Positions 52,501-62,265 of a DNA stretch of 64,000 nucleotides are shown here, in pieces. Position numbers and translations under genes: made by a program. Origin of the DNA: Dyella_B sp035690825 (GTDB lineage: Bacteria; Pseudomonadota; Gammaproteobacteria; Xanthomonadales; Rhodanobacteraceae); the NCBI RefSeq assembly GCF_051954575.1, contig NZ_JBQCHP010000179.1, positions 1 through 64,000 of the forward strand, given 5' to 3'. The notes beneath the pieces are model-generated. The model was not told the DNA's origin and did no database searches. It was given only the letters and a program-made list of their open reading frames with translations. Each line of letters starts with the position of its first letter. The stretch's first letter is position 1.

Positions 52501-53292
52501 GCGGGCAGTACCGATGCCGTGAATGGTGGCCAGTTGTTTGCCGTGCGCAGGGCGCTGGAAGCGCTCGCCGCCAGAGCGAACGGCGTGAACGACGCCAGCG
52601 ATCCGGTGGCGGCCGTCGATGGGCGCAGCGGCAACAACGTGGCGTCGCTGGATGGCGGCGATCCGCAGGATGCGACGGCCGCGGCGATCGGTACGTTCTC
52701 CATCGCCAGCGGCACCAACGCGCTCGCGGTAGGTTTGCACAACCTGGCCGGGTCGGATTACTCGGTGGCGCTGGGGTACCAGGCGCAGACCGGTGCCGAT
52801 CACGATTACTCCGTGGCGATGGGTTCGGATGTGCAGACCAACGCCCGCAGCGCCGTGGCGGTCGGCACCGAAGTGCGTGCCAATGGCGAGTATGCGGTAG
52901 CGGTCGGCAGCAACCGGACCTTTGCGATCGGCAACAGTGCTGTCGCGATGGGTGATGGCGTGACCGTGCATGGCGACAACAGCATCGCCATCGGGCGTAG
53001 CGCCATGGTGGCGAAGAATGCCAACGATGCGCTGGCATTGGGCACGGAAGCGAGCGTGGTGGCGGGCGCGATCGGTAGCGTTGCGCTGGGTCATGGCGCG
53101 GTGGCGGACCGCGGCAACGCGATCTCCATTGGCGGCGGCAGCGTCGGTACGCGGCAGATCATTCACGTCTCGGCAGGTACGGAACCGACGGATGCGGTGA
53201 ACGTTGCGCAATTGCAGGAGGCAATGGCGGCGATGATGGCCGAGATCCAGTCGTTGCGTAGTCAACTGGCCGCGCGTCCGACGGCGCAGTGA
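46576..53292 (+). CDS. Giant YadA-head-type protein without membrane anchor (2238 aa)
   Basis: 2238-aa protein made almost entirely of trimeric-autotransporter modules: Hep_Hag head repeats of the type SVAIGVNANATGKFSVAVGS and about 17 neck motifs of the type RRIVNVDAGDVSADSTDAINGSQL. From 51136 five 72-residue repeat units follow in tandem. It ends shortly after the last neck with a short helix (MMAEIQSLRSQLAARPTAQ). There is no C-terminal YadA_anchor barrel and no signal peptide or ESPR at the N-terminus (MKKHNGNGHSNGHGQSTARN is polar). ATG at 46576 has AAAGGA upstream. How it leaves the cell, if it does, is unclear. Convergent with an anchored paralogue. Confidence 0.85.
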   Translation: MKKHNGNGHSNGHGQSTARNVSSGLQATLAKKIAATLAQTAVGQEAWQRGNGRRAAGTPVGVKSPTTGVMDNQILATYIAIRSGNYGADRDAVAGESGTALGANANANAQSAVALGGNTLAGYNGTAIGTLTRAAGTYSTAVGLQSNASGLEATALGSRAVANGSNSVAIGVNANATGKFSVAVGSQVTVNADNVVALGSHGMTVDSGSAGSFVVAPDKNGGVSGSANAVAILGLATNAASGVAVGNGSKALGASATAMGVSANAAATNALALGNGASALGSDSVGMGRAAQAVGDNTIVIGYNAKSNTGLASNGTGNIAIGSNAVINNVGAGAIAIGRNAKIDADSSVPNTTGVGSVVLGDGATAYGDASTAIGGGSYTGPSNSVALGNGARVLAQGSSVALGVNALADEVGTVSIGNKSTGLRHRIVNMDPGLSTYEAVNIGQLQPLVTAFGGNAAIDPDTGAVTGPTYTLANGGTQTTLGGALKALDDAVSNAGGQNDKYFAVNSTGPAAAASGSDAMALGSGAAAAGNNSVALGANARADAANTVSVGTRGSERKIVNVLAGDVSATSTDAVTGAQLDATNQQIIELSDALSHGGVIDPDTGDTLAVTYNTATKDTITLGNSGRPVKVTNVAVATTPSDAVNLSQLTSTADALRGELTGNLKYVKVNSDGVDANAAAPDSVAIGSATLATIEGSLAVGVRARASAAHAVALGSDSLADTVLTVSLGNKPAGLKRRLVNLQAGVEADDAVSVSQLQPMVTALGGGAAIDPVTGVVTGPTYTLANGGVQTSLEAALGALDQAVSDSGANTPYLAVNSTGADAVANGIDAISLGSGAVATGNNSVALGANTTADVANTVSFGTPGAERKLVNVAAGDLSPTSTEAVTGAQLDSTNQQVGVLENALTGSGLIDPGTGTSLAVTYSSGAKNTIFLGNLNTPVEVMNVGTGLADTDAVNVAQMTGAVAGLRSELSNTLAYVKVRATGGNAQANGTNSVAIGSASSASDTGTVAIGTGARATGANSVALGSNSQASAARTVSVGSPGNERRIVNVDAGDVSADSTDAINGSQLFGALNALATSRAGVLDVDNPIYAIEGVTGDNSASLNGGDPSLSTALAFGVTSSASGTDTVSFGLSAVALSDNAVAIGSNSTIGTDMPYAVTVGSNAQVNGAQAVALGANVQANKDYALAVGTNNTWALGVSSIAIGDGAKERGDSGIAIGKSAAVAANATSCIAVGTGASVATRLNDAIALGTGASVSAGANGGVALGQGAVANRGTAVSLGSATITRQIINLSMGTQGTDAVNVSQLQGVTSALGGGASIGADGSIVPPSYTVDGTAYANVGAAIAAVVSMAGTDPNAVAYDGATKDTVTLGGANGTLLTNLRAGSVVITSTDAINGSQLFGTAQSIATGLGGGAAVNPNGTVTAPLYVIGTTTASNVGSALGNLYDVVKGELADAGLVDPDTGRAIAAVTYDSASQSKVTLGGANASVMVQVSNVAPGAVSDTSTDAVNGSQLNATNQAIGDLTDAFNNSGVFDPGTGESLAVTYANTSKTDIALGTAGTPVTVSNVNAVTLSASSTAAVNGSQLFATNQAIDDLADALDKGGVLDPVTGESLAVTYADASKADITLGAAGTPVTVSNVNAVTLSASSTAAVNGSQLFATNQAITDLADALDNSGVLDPVTGESLAVTYADASKADIALGTAGTPVTVSNVNAAILSASSTAAVNGSQLFATNQAINDLADALDNSGVLDPATGESLAVTYADASKTTITLGTAGTPVAISNVEAGMLSATSTDVVNGAQLYTVAQSIDELKDTLDNSGLLDPATGQSLAVTYDNASKNGVTLGGTGAITPIPLHNIATGTANTDGVNVAQLTSGLNNLKSELTNGAIDLKYIKVNSTGAAAQANGVNAVSIGSGSSATGNAGVAVGTGARAVSVNSVALGYNSLANERDEVVSIGSIGRERRIINVNDGNVSAGSTDAVNGGQLFAVRRALEALAARANGVNDASDPVAAVDGRSGNNVASLDGGDPQDATAAAIGTFSIASGTNALAVGLHNLAGSDYSVALGYQAQTGADHDYSVAMGSDVQTNARSAVAVGTEVRANGEYAVAVGSNRTFAIGNSAVAMGDGVTVHGDNSIAIGRSAMVAKNANDALALGTEASVVAGAIGSVALGHGAVADRGNAISIGGGSVGTRQIIHVSAGTEPTDAVNVAQLQEAMAAMMAEIQSLRSQLAARPTAQ
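51136..52215 (+). repeat. Tandem 216-bp (72-residue) repeats in the giant adhesin
   Basis: Units start at 51136, 51352, 51568, 51784 and 52000. Units 1-4 encode near-identical stalk segments of the form DLADALDNSGVLDPVTGESL followed by AVTYADASKADI; the fifth is diverged. The nucleotide identity of units 2 and 3 is very high, suggesting recent duplication and possible length variation. Confidence 0.85.
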
Positions 53293-53299
53293 TGCGTGC

Positions 53300-53328
53300 A
53301 AAAAAAAGCCTGGCGGAGGCCAGGCTTT
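53300..53328. terminator. Bidirectional terminator between the two adhesin genes
   Basis: Stem AAAGCCTGGC / GCCAGGCTTT with GGAG loop, preceded by a run of eight A, so the minus-strand transcript (anchored adhesin) ends in a T-run; the plus side has a weaker tail. Confidence 0.85.
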
Positions 53329-53369
53329 GAAGCAACGCAACATTGAGGATCATCTGGCTTGCTTGATTG

Positions 53370-53402
53370 AGCTCCCTCTCCTGCCAGTGGGGGAGGGAGC
53401 GG
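53370..53402. repeat. Family C-like half-repeat
   Basis: GCTCCCTCTCCTGCCAGTGG with GGGAGGGAGC: a single hairpin just after the anchored adhesin stop. Confidence 0.5.
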
Positions 53403-53406
53403 TTCG

Positions 53407-55278
53407 CTACCACTGGAACGAAGCGCCCACGCCCACGGTGTTGCCGCTGCTGGACAGGCCCACACCCGCACGAACTTTCCAGTTCTGGTTGATGCGGGCT
53501 TCACCGCCCAGCGCTGCGGAGGTGTAACCCTTGTAGCTGCCCACGCCGGCGCCGATCGAGTAGGTCTTGCCGGCGTCGACACCTGGGATCATCGTCAACG
53601 CCGTAACCCCTGCAATGCCGGAATAAGCCGCGCGTGCGGTGTTGCTGAGCTGGCCCTGCAATCCATCGACCTGGCCCTGCAGGCCATCGATACGACGGTC
53701 GAGCTGATTGACCGCACCTTCGACGCCACGAACCTGCTGGCCACCCACGGTGTAAGTCGGCGTGCTGATCGTGCCGTCCGCGTTGAGCGTGGCGCCGCCA
53801 CCCAGTGCGTCAGCAGCGCTCTGTGCCGTAGCGGCCAGCTGCGAACCGTTGACGGCATCCTTGCTGCCTGCGTTCACGGCACCGTCGCCGACGTTGGTGA
53901 TCTTGTTGCCCTGGGCGTCGTAGTCCCACGAGCCGCCACCCGTATCACCACCACCACCATTGTTCTCGATGCTGGTGACGCGGTCGCCGATGTTGGTGAC
54001 GGTCTGGTTCAAGTTGTCGACCTGGCCTTGCAGCGTACTGAGCTGACCGAAGTTCACGGCGTCATATTGGTTTTTGCCATCCGCGACGTTGGTCAGGATC
54101 ACCGGCGCTGCCGCCGGGCCACCCAGCGTCACCGAACCGTAGTTGGCGGAGCCATCACTATTGAGGTCATACCTCACTGCCAGCGGATCGGTCGCCCCCG
54201 ATGAGGCGGCGGCCTGAATGGCCTGCTCGACGGTGGAATAACGGTTGCCATCCACCAGGAACGAAGGCTGCGTGATGCTGCCATCCGACCCGATGCCGGC
54301 GCCGGCACCCAAGGCGTCGGTAACGCCTTTGAGCTGGCTCACGTTCACCGCATCCGTGAGCCGCGTACCCGCTGCGACATTGATGATCTGACGCTCCGCA
54401 CCGATGGAGCCGATCGACAGCACGTTGGCGCGATCGGCGACGGAGCTGGCGCCCAACGCGATGCTGCCGTAGGCGCCCGCGGCAACTTTGGAACCGGCGC
54501 CCAAGGCGACGCCGCCGGTGGCATTCGTGGCCACGCTGGTATTGGCGCCCAGCGCCATGGCGTTGCTGACGTTTCGGGCCACGTTTGCGTTGGTGCCCAT
54601 GGCCACGGAGTTGCTGGCGCCGCTGTTGACCTTGGCGCTGCTGCCCATTGCGATCGAGCCCTGGCCAACAGCCCAGGTGTTGTTGTTGCCAACAGCCAGT
54701 GCGTTATCCGCGTTCGCCACGACATGGGAACCCAGGGCAACGGCTTGCGTGCCGCCGGTATTGGCGTCGGAGCCTACCGCTACGGAATAGGGCTGATCGG
54801 CGCCCGTCGTGGCATTGCTGCCCAGCGCGACGGAGTTGTCGGATAGGGCCGCAGCACGCAGGCCCATCGCAACCGTGTTGCCACCGTTGGCGTTCGACAT
54901 CACGCCTGTAGCCAGCGCGGTCGCATCCGGCACACTCGTGCTGTTGAGCGATGCATTGTTGACGCCCGTCACGCCATCGGCGGCAAACTGGTCTCCGGAA
55001 GCATCCATGGTGCCGATGGCGTTGCGTTGCGCCGAGCCCATCGCCAACAACGACGTGGTGGCGTGCGACAGTGCATCGCTTGCGTTGTTGCCGCCGGCGC
55101 TGCTGGTGTCGTGAGTCGCTGTGACGTTAGAGTTGTCTGCCGCCCGTATGTTTTTTGCATCGCTGCCGGTGGCCATCGCCGAGCCCATCAAGATGGCCTC
55201 CGCCAGGGCAACTGCGATCAGGTTACGGACGAAAGCGCTTTTCCTTGAGGTCGGATTAGTACGAGTTCCCGCGTGCAT
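53407..55278 (-). CDS. Trimeric autotransporter adhesin with YadA anchor (623 aa)
   Basis: 623-aa trimeric (type Vc) autotransporter. Signal peptide MHAGTRTNPTSRKSAFVRNL to about MATGS (cleavage near residue 37). Head repeats in the form SVALGSNATTGADQPYSVAV, neck motifs (ERQIINVAAGTRLTDAVNVS), then coiled-coil stalk (RRIDGLQGQVDGLQGQLSNT) and the C-terminal anchor from AYSGIAGVTALTMIPG to ASFQW, ending in Trp as outer-membrane barrels do. Strong GAGGAG start context, part of which lies in a hairpin. It shares head and neck modules with the giant convergent protein and could act as its outer-membrane partner (inference). Confidence 0.94.
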   Translation of the reverse strand: MHAGTRTNPTSRKSAFVRNLIAVALAEAILMGSAMATGSDAKNIRAADNSNVTATHDTSSAGGNNASDALSHATTSLLAMGSAQRNAIGTMDASGDQFAADGVTGVNNASLNSTSVPDATALATGVMSNANGGNTVAMGLRAAALSDNSVALGSNATTGADQPYSVAVGSDANTGGTQAVALGSHVVANADNALAVGNNNTWAVGQGSIAMGSSAKVNSGASNSVAMGTNANVARNVSNAMALGANTSVATNATGGVALGAGSKVAAGAYGSIALGASSVADRANVLSIGSIGAERQIINVAAGTRLTDAVNVSQLKGVTDALGAGAGIGSDGSITQPSFLVDGNRYSTVEQAIQAAASSGATDPLAVRYDLNSDGSANYGSVTLGGPAAAPVILTNVADGKNQYDAVNFGQLSTLQGQVDNLNQTVTNIGDRVTSIENNGGGGDTGGGSWDYDAQGNKITNVGDGAVNAGSKDAVNGSQLAATAQSAADALGGGATLNADGTISTPTYTVGGQQVRGVEGAVNQLDRRIDGLQGQVDGLQGQLSNTARAAYSGIAGVTALTMIPGVDAGKTYSIGAGVGSYKGYTSAALGGEARINQNWKVRAGVGLSSSGNTVGVGASFQW

Positions 55279-55283
55279 GGTGG

Positions 55284-55310
55284 CTCCTCATCAGATCGTT
55301 CGTGATGAGG
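55284..55310 (-). promoter_or_regulatory. Hairpin masking the adhesin ribosome-binding site
   Basis: In the leader of the 623-aa adhesin a perfect 8-bp stem CCTCATCA-N9-TGATGAGG covers four of the six bases of the GAGGAG Shine-Dalgarno sequence. It may switch translation. Confidence 0.5.
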
Positions 55311-55373
55311 AAATATTAGGAATTACGGGTACTTAGATCAGTCGGCCGTGGCCTATTTATATCGAACGAGTAG

Positions 55374-55397
55374 TAGGACTAGTCCGAGTTTGTCCTA
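55374..55397. promoter_or_regulatory. Dyad upstream of the anchored adhesin
   Basis: TAGGAC-N12-GTCCTA, containing the palindrome GGACTAGTCC (55376-55385), about 100 bases upstream of the adhesin start and next to an AT-rich CTATTTATATCGAA (possible -10). A LuxR-type or other regulator site is plausible. Confidence 0.4.
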
Positions 55398-55450
55398 GAT
55401 CTCGTGAAAGGCTGCGCTGGCTGAGCAGTAGGGAGGGAGTTGTTCAGCGA

Positions 55451-55473
55451 AGGCCCCGGGAAGGCCGGGGCCT
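55451..55473. terminator. Hairpin downstream of the VOC gene
   Basis: AGGCCCCGG, 5-base loop, CCGGGGCCT. It lies after the uvrA-thioesterase-VOC minus-strand cluster in the gene-free 55279-55585; there is no strong T-run. Confidence 0.5.
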
Positions 55474-55585
55474 GGTGACTTTGAGAATCTTCAAGCCGCT
55501 GAGCCCGTTTTTCGCCAGGACGAAGCTTCAGGCTTTTTTTGTGGCTTGTTGCGTGAACAAGTACATGAGGTCTTACGCCGAGGCG

Positions 55586-56008
55586 TTATGCACCTTCATG
55601 CTGCACGTTGACCATCCACGGCACGCCGAACTTGTCCACCAGCATGCCGAAGCCGTCGGTCCAGAAGGTTTTCTGGAACGGCATGGTGACCTGGCCATCT
55701 TTGGCCAGCGCATTGAAATATTTTTCGCCGGAGGCAACGTCACTCGCGGAGACCGAGAGGCTGAAGCCGGAATGCTTCAGTTCGCCGTCGCCGGCCTGGC
55801 CGTCGGACATCAACAGGTGCGCGCTGCCAACCACCAGCGTGGCATGCATGATCTTGTCGGCCAGCTCGGGTGCGGTCTGGTAATCCTGGCTGGCGGGCGC
55901 ATCCTTGAAGCGCACCTTCATCAGTTCCTGCGCGCCGAGCGCATCGCGGTAGAAGGCGATGGCTTCTTCACAGCGTCCGTCGAAAAACAGGTAAGGCTGG
56001 ATTTCCAT
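55586..56008 (-). CDS. VOC/PhnB-like glyoxalase-fold protein
   Basis: 140-aa soluble protein of the PhnB/3-demethylubiquinone methyltransferase-like VOC family. Pattern: MEIQPYLFFDGRCEEAIAFY, HATLVVGSAHLLMSDG and the end TFWTDGFGMLVDKFGVPWMV. ATG at 56008 has a GAGGAG site. Such proteins often lack catalysis and have unassigned roles. Last of a minus-strand group with the thioesterase and uvrA. Confidence 0.9.
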   Translation of the reverse strand: MEIQPYLFFDGRCEEAIAFYRDALGAQELMKVRFKDAPASQDYQTAPELADKIMHATLVVGSAHLLMSDGQAGDGELKHSGFSLSVSASDVASGEKYFNALAKDGQVTMPFQKTFWTDGFGMLVDKFGVPWMVNVQHEGA

Positions 56009-56039
56009 GTGCGTGACTCCTCGGGTTGGGGAAACTCTC

Positions 56040-56063
56040 GTTGGGGTTCGCACCCCAACCTAC
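56040..56063. repeat. Family A half-repeat
   Basis: GTTGGGGTTCGCACCCCAAC followed by CTAC; its CTA (56060-56062) is the TAG stop of the minus-strand thioesterase. Confidence 0.8.
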
Positions 56064-56475
56064 GATGCAGCGTCGCGCAGCGCCTGCGGCAATGGCACGG
56101 ATTTGCCGCTCGCCGGATCCATCCACACCATCACCACGTTACCGTCGCAGTAAAGCTTGTTGTGGTCGGCGGCATCGATGATGCGATGCGCGACCGTCAT
56201 CGAACTATTTCCCAGCCGCGCGCAATACAACTGAATGTGCACTTCGCCCGGCCATTCGATCGGCAGGCGATAGTTGAGCGTGCTGGCCGCCATCACTGGC
56301 ATCGCATGGTCGTCCGACCACGAACCCGGCAAGCGTTGCAGCCATTGCACGCGCGCTTCTTCCAGGTAAGTGAGATAGGTCGAATTGTTGACGTGGTTGA
56401 ACGCGTCCAGATCGCGCCAACGCACGCTGATGGCGGCGGTGTACAGCGGTGTGGGCGTCGCAGAGGAGTCGTTCG

Positions 56476-56479
<4 letters not shown>
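56060..56479 (-). CDS. YbgC/FadM-type acyl-CoA thioesterase
   Basis: 139-aa hot-dog-fold thioesterase. The active-site pattern is VRWRDLDAFNHVNNSTYLTY (catalytic Asp in DAFNHVNN, residues ~23-31), then EEARVQWLQRL and a final strand GNVVMVWMDPASGKSVPL. The ATG overlaps the uvrA stop as ATGA, so it is translated from the uvrA transcript. The TAG stop lies in a family A half-repeat. Acyl-CoA hydrolysis is the family role; the chain length is unknown. Confidence 0.9.
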
Positions 56480-59373
<2,894 letters not shown>

Positions 59374-59613
59374 CACGCCTGACTATTTGGGGGACCGCGC
59401 ACTATAACAAGTGGCCCGGGGCAGACCGTATGACAGCGAGCCAACCCTGCTGACAGCGTGATGTCAGCAGTCCCTAGTCTGGGTTGGCGCAGCGTACCCC
59501 AGCGGGTTTCGTGGCGAGCGTTGAATTGTCCCGCCAGGCCGTCTAGGCAGCAGCCAGACAGGCGACTATGCTCGCCCGCTTACGTTCCCGGGCGCGCGAC
59601 GCGGAGGCTGCAT

Positions 59614-60087
59614 ATGGCTGGAAAATGGGTGATGGGCTTGGGTGTATGCGCAGCGCTGGCGGCCGGCTCCGCCTGGGCCGCGGCGCCCTCCGAGGCGCAG
59701 GTGCGGGAGCTGATGCAGGTCATGAACGTGCCCGGCCAGTTCACCGTGATGAACAACCAGATGGCCACCATGATGAGCCAGCAGCTGCCCTGCGTCTCGG
59801 CCGACTACTGGAAGAACTACATCGACAAGAGCGGCCAGGAACAACTGCTTACGGCGATGATTCCGGCCTATCAGCACCATTTCACCGCCGACGAGGTGGA
59901 AGGCCTGATCAAGTTCTACAAATCCGCGCTGGGCCAGAAACTGGTCGCCCAGATGCCGGCCACCATGGCCGAGGCCGCCCAGAGCGGCCAGCAGTGGGGC
60001 CGCCAGCGCACCTCCGACATGTTCGCCGCGCTGCAGAAAGAGGGCAAACTGGACGGCCAGGGCCGCTGCCCCGGCACCAGCCCGTAG
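59614..60087 (+). CDS. DUF2059 exported protein
   Basis: 157-aa periplasmic protein. Signal peptide MAGKWVMGLGVCAALAAGSA to AWA (cleavage about residue 23). The mature part is helical: QVRELMQVMNVPGQFTVMNN, then the DUF2059 core AMIPAYQHHFTADEVEGLIK and FYKSALGQKLVAQMPATMAE. GGAGG six bases before the ATG fixes the start; the upstream frame is rejected. Divergent to uvrA. Function of the family is unknown. Its TAG stop is the beginning of a family A half-repeat. Confidence 0.87.
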   Translation: MAGKWVMGLGVCAALAAGSAWAAAPSEAQVRELMQVMNVPGQFTVMNNQMATMMSQQLPCVSADYWKNYIDKSGQEQLLTAMIPAYQHHFTADEVEGLIKFYKSALGQKLVAQMPATMAEAAQSGQQWGRQRTSDMFAALQKEGKLDGQGRCPGTSP

Positions 60088-60107
60088 GTTGGGGTGCCAA
60101 CCCCAAC
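60084..60107. repeat. Family A half-repeat
   Basis: GTAGGTTGGGGTGCCAACCC followed by CAAC, forming one hairpin; contains the DUF2059 stop codon. Confidence 0.8.
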
Positions 60108-60149
60108 ATCGGGATGCCCGACCCCGGAAGCCCGATAGCTGGTCAGTGA

Positions 60150-60179
60150 TTGACCAGCGGCAGCCTCCGTCGCTAAAAT
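60150..60179 (+). promoter_or_regulatory. Sigma-70 promoter of rplU-rpmA
   Basis: TTGACC, 18-base spacer, TAAAAT, about 68 bases upstream of the rplU start. A leader of about 60 bases would result. Confidence 0.7.
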
Positions 60180-60246
60180 CCGCAGTTCGCCGCGCCCGTA
60201 TGGGCCGCGACGAACCCAAGAGAATAACGACAGAAGGGCCATTCCC

Positions 60247-60561
60247 ATGAGTTATGCAGTCATCAAGACCGGCGGCAAGCAATACCGCGTCCAGCAGGGC
60301 GACGTCCTGCGCGTGGAACTCTTGAACGCCGAAGAAGGCGCCAGCGTGAATTTCGACCAGGTGCTGCTGGTCGGTTCCGGCGAAACCATCACCGTCGGCG
60401 CCCCGATCGTGTCCGGCGCCACCGTCACCGCCACCGTGCGCAAGCATGGCCGCGCCGACAAGGTCCGCATCATCAAGTTCCGCCGCCGCAAGCACCACAA
60501 GAAGCAGCAGGGACATCGTCAGCACTTTACCGAAGTCGAGATCACGGGCATCAACGCCTGA
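60247..60561 (+). CDS. rplU: 50S ribosomal protein L21
   Basis: 104-aa 23S rRNA-binding protein. Standard start MSYAVIKTGGKQYRVQQGDV and the basic rRNA-contact segment IKFRRRKHHKKQQGHRQHFT (~residues 76-96). First gene of rplU-rpmA, with a clear promoter at 60150-60179; obgE follows after a terminator, the usual order. Confidence 0.98.
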   Translation: MSYAVIKTGGKQYRVQQGDVLRVELLNAEEGASVNFDQVLLVGSGETITVGAPIVSGATVTATVRKHGRADKVRIIKFRRRKHHKKQQGHRQHFTEVEITGINA

Positions 60562-60586
60562 TCCGCCAATTCTGGAGTAATCAGTC

Positions 60587-60844
60587 ATGGCACATAAAAA
60601 AGGCGTAGGTTCATCCCGCAACGGTCGCGATTCGAACCCGAAATACCTCGGCGTGAAGATCTACGGTGGCCAGGCCATCGAAGCCGGCAACATCATCGTC
60701 CGCCAGCGTGGTACCAAGTTCCATGCCGGCACCGGCGTTGGCCTGGGCCGCGACCACACCCTGTTCGCTTTGGTGGACGGCGTGGTCGAGTTCAAGACCC
60801 GCGGCGCGGACAACCGCAAGTTCGTCAACGTGGTCAAGGCCTAA
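60587..60844 (+). CDS. rpmA: 50S ribosomal protein L27
   Basis: 85-aa protein whose N-terminal tail reaches the peptidyl-transferase centre. Typical sequence MAHKKGVGSSRNGRDSNPKY, then GNIIVRQRGTKFHAGTGVGL and GRDHTLFALVDGVVEF. 25 bases after rplU; terminator at 60869-60895. Confidence 0.98.
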   Translation: MAHKKGVGSSRNGRDSNPKYLGVKIYGGQAIEAGNIIVRQRGTKFHAGTGVGLGRDHTLFALVDGVVEFKTRGADNRKFVNVVKA

Positions 60845-60868
60845 TCAGGGCCTCATGTTGCAACGAAG

Positions 60869-60895
60869 GCCCCGCTCCGGCGGGGCTTTTGTTTT
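60869..60895 (+). terminator. Terminator of rplU-rpmA
   Basis: Stem GCCCCGC-TCCG-GCGGGGC followed by TTTTGTTTT. Confidence 0.92.
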
Positions 60896-60943
60896 ATAGG
60901 CGGGAATCGTCAATCATCAATCGCCGCTTCCCGTTCCCAGAAG

Positions 60944-60972
60944 TCGTCATTCCCGCTTTCGCGGGGATGGCG
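60944..60972. repeat. Family B half-repeat
   Basis: GTCATTCCCGCTTTCGCGGG followed by GATGGCGG between rpmA and obgE; one hairpin. Confidence 0.55.
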
Positions 60973-61016
60973 GCCCTGAGGGTACGATTTCCGATTAACG
61001 ACTCCCGGTCCCACCC

Positions 61017-62087
61017 ATGAAATTCGTCGACGAAGCGATCATCAAAGTCCACGCCGGAGACGGCGGCAACGGCTGCATCAGCTTCCGTCGCGAAAAATTC
61101 ATCCCGTTCGGCGGCCCGGACGGCGGCGACGGCGGCACCGGCGGCTCGGTGTGGCTGGTGGCCGATGAAGGCCTGAACACCCTGATCGATTTCCGCCACC
61201 AGCGCAGCTTCAAGGCGCAGCGCGGCGAGAACGGCATGGGCAGCGATATGTATGGCAAGGGCGGCACGGACACCACCATCCGCGTGCCGGTCGGCACCGT
61301 CGTCACCAATGTCGACACGGACGAAATCATCGGAGACCTCACCACGCACGGCCAGCGCCTCTTGGTGGCGCAGGGCGGCAAGGGTGGTCTGGGCAATATC
61401 CACTTCAAGAGCTCGGTCAACCGCGCGCCACGCAAATCCACGCCCGGCACACTCGGCGAGGTGCGCGAGCTGAAGCTGGAGCTGAAGCTGCTGGCGGATG
61501 TGGGCCTGCTTGGTTTCCCCAACGCCGGCAAATCCACCTTCATCCGCGCTGTATCCGCTGCGACGCCGCGCGTGGCCGATTACCCCTTCACCACCTTGCA
61601 TCCCAACCTGGGCGTGGTGAGCCTGGGTACCGACCAGAGCTTCGTGATCGCCGACATCCCCGGCCTGATCGAAGGCGCCGCGGAAGGCCACGGCCTGGGC
61701 ATCCAGTTCCTGCGCCACGTGGCGCGCACGCGCCTGTTGCTGCACTTGGTGGATATCGCCCCGATCGACGGCAGCGACGTGGTGGAGCAGGTGCACGCGA
61801 TCGAGCACGAACTGGAGAAGTTCGATCCCGAACTGCTGCAACGTCCACGCTGGCTGGTGCTCAACAAGGCCGACGTGCTGCCGCAGGACGAACGCCAGGC
61901 GGTGGCCGAGGACATCGTCAAGCGCCTCGGCTGGACGCAGCCGTGGTTCCTGGTCTCGGCCATCGCGCGCGAGAACACCATGAGCGTGTGCCAGCAGATC
62001 CAGCGATTCTTCGAAGCCCAGCACGAGGCGCGCGAAGGGCGCACCGACATGCTGCCGGGGGATGTGCGCCTGCGCGGGGAGCCGTGA
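61017..62087 (+). CDS. obgE: Obg/CgtA GTPase
   Basis: 356-aa essential GTPase of 50S ribosome assembly and stress control. The N-terminal glycine-rich Obg fold begins MKFVDEAIIKVHAGDGGNGC with GGPDGGDGGTGGSV. G motifs: GFPNAGKSTF (G1), DYPFTTLHPNLGVV (G2), DIPGLIEGA (G3), NKADVLP (G4), VSAIARENT (G5). C-terminus is short and lacks a long acidic tail. Usual position after rplU-rpmA. Confidence 0.98.
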   Translation: MKFVDEAIIKVHAGDGGNGCISFRREKFIPFGGPDGGDGGTGGSVWLVADEGLNTLIDFRHQRSFKAQRGENGMGSDMYGKGGTDTTIRVPVGTVVTNVDTDEIIGDLTTHGQRLLVAQGGKGGLGNIHFKSSVNRAPRKSTPGTLGEVRELKLELKLLADVGLLGFPNAGKSTFIRAVSAATPRVADYPFTTLHPNLGVVSLGTDQSFVIADIPGLIEGAAEGHGLGIQFLRHVARTRLLLHLVDIAPIDGSDVVEQVHAIEHELEKFDPELLQRPRWLVLNKADVLPQDERQAVAEDIVKRLGWTQPWFLVSAIARENTMSVCQQIQRFFEAQHEAREGRTDMLPGDVRLRGEP

Positions 62088-62096
62088 GCTCTTCAT

Positions 62097-62253
62097 CTCC
62101 CTTCCCCCTTCGGGGAGAGGGTTGGGGTGAGGAGCCAACCTCGCGATTAAGCTTATAAATACCGCTTGGAAAAAAGAGCAAAACGAAAGCGATGATGGAA
62201 TTTTCGGCGAGTGTGACCCCTCACCCTAGCCCTTTCCCCGGAGGGGAGAGGGA
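62097..62253. repeat. Family C long palindromic repeat (variant)
   Basis: TCTCCCTTCCCCCTTCGGGG, GAGAGGGTTGGGGTGAGG at the left, mirrored by CCTCACCCTAGCCCTTTCCC and GGAGGGGAGAGGGA at the right. It separates obgE from the Wadjet operon, and its end lies just before the jetA start. Confidence 0.7.
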
Positions 62254-62265
62254 AAAAAACGCAGC

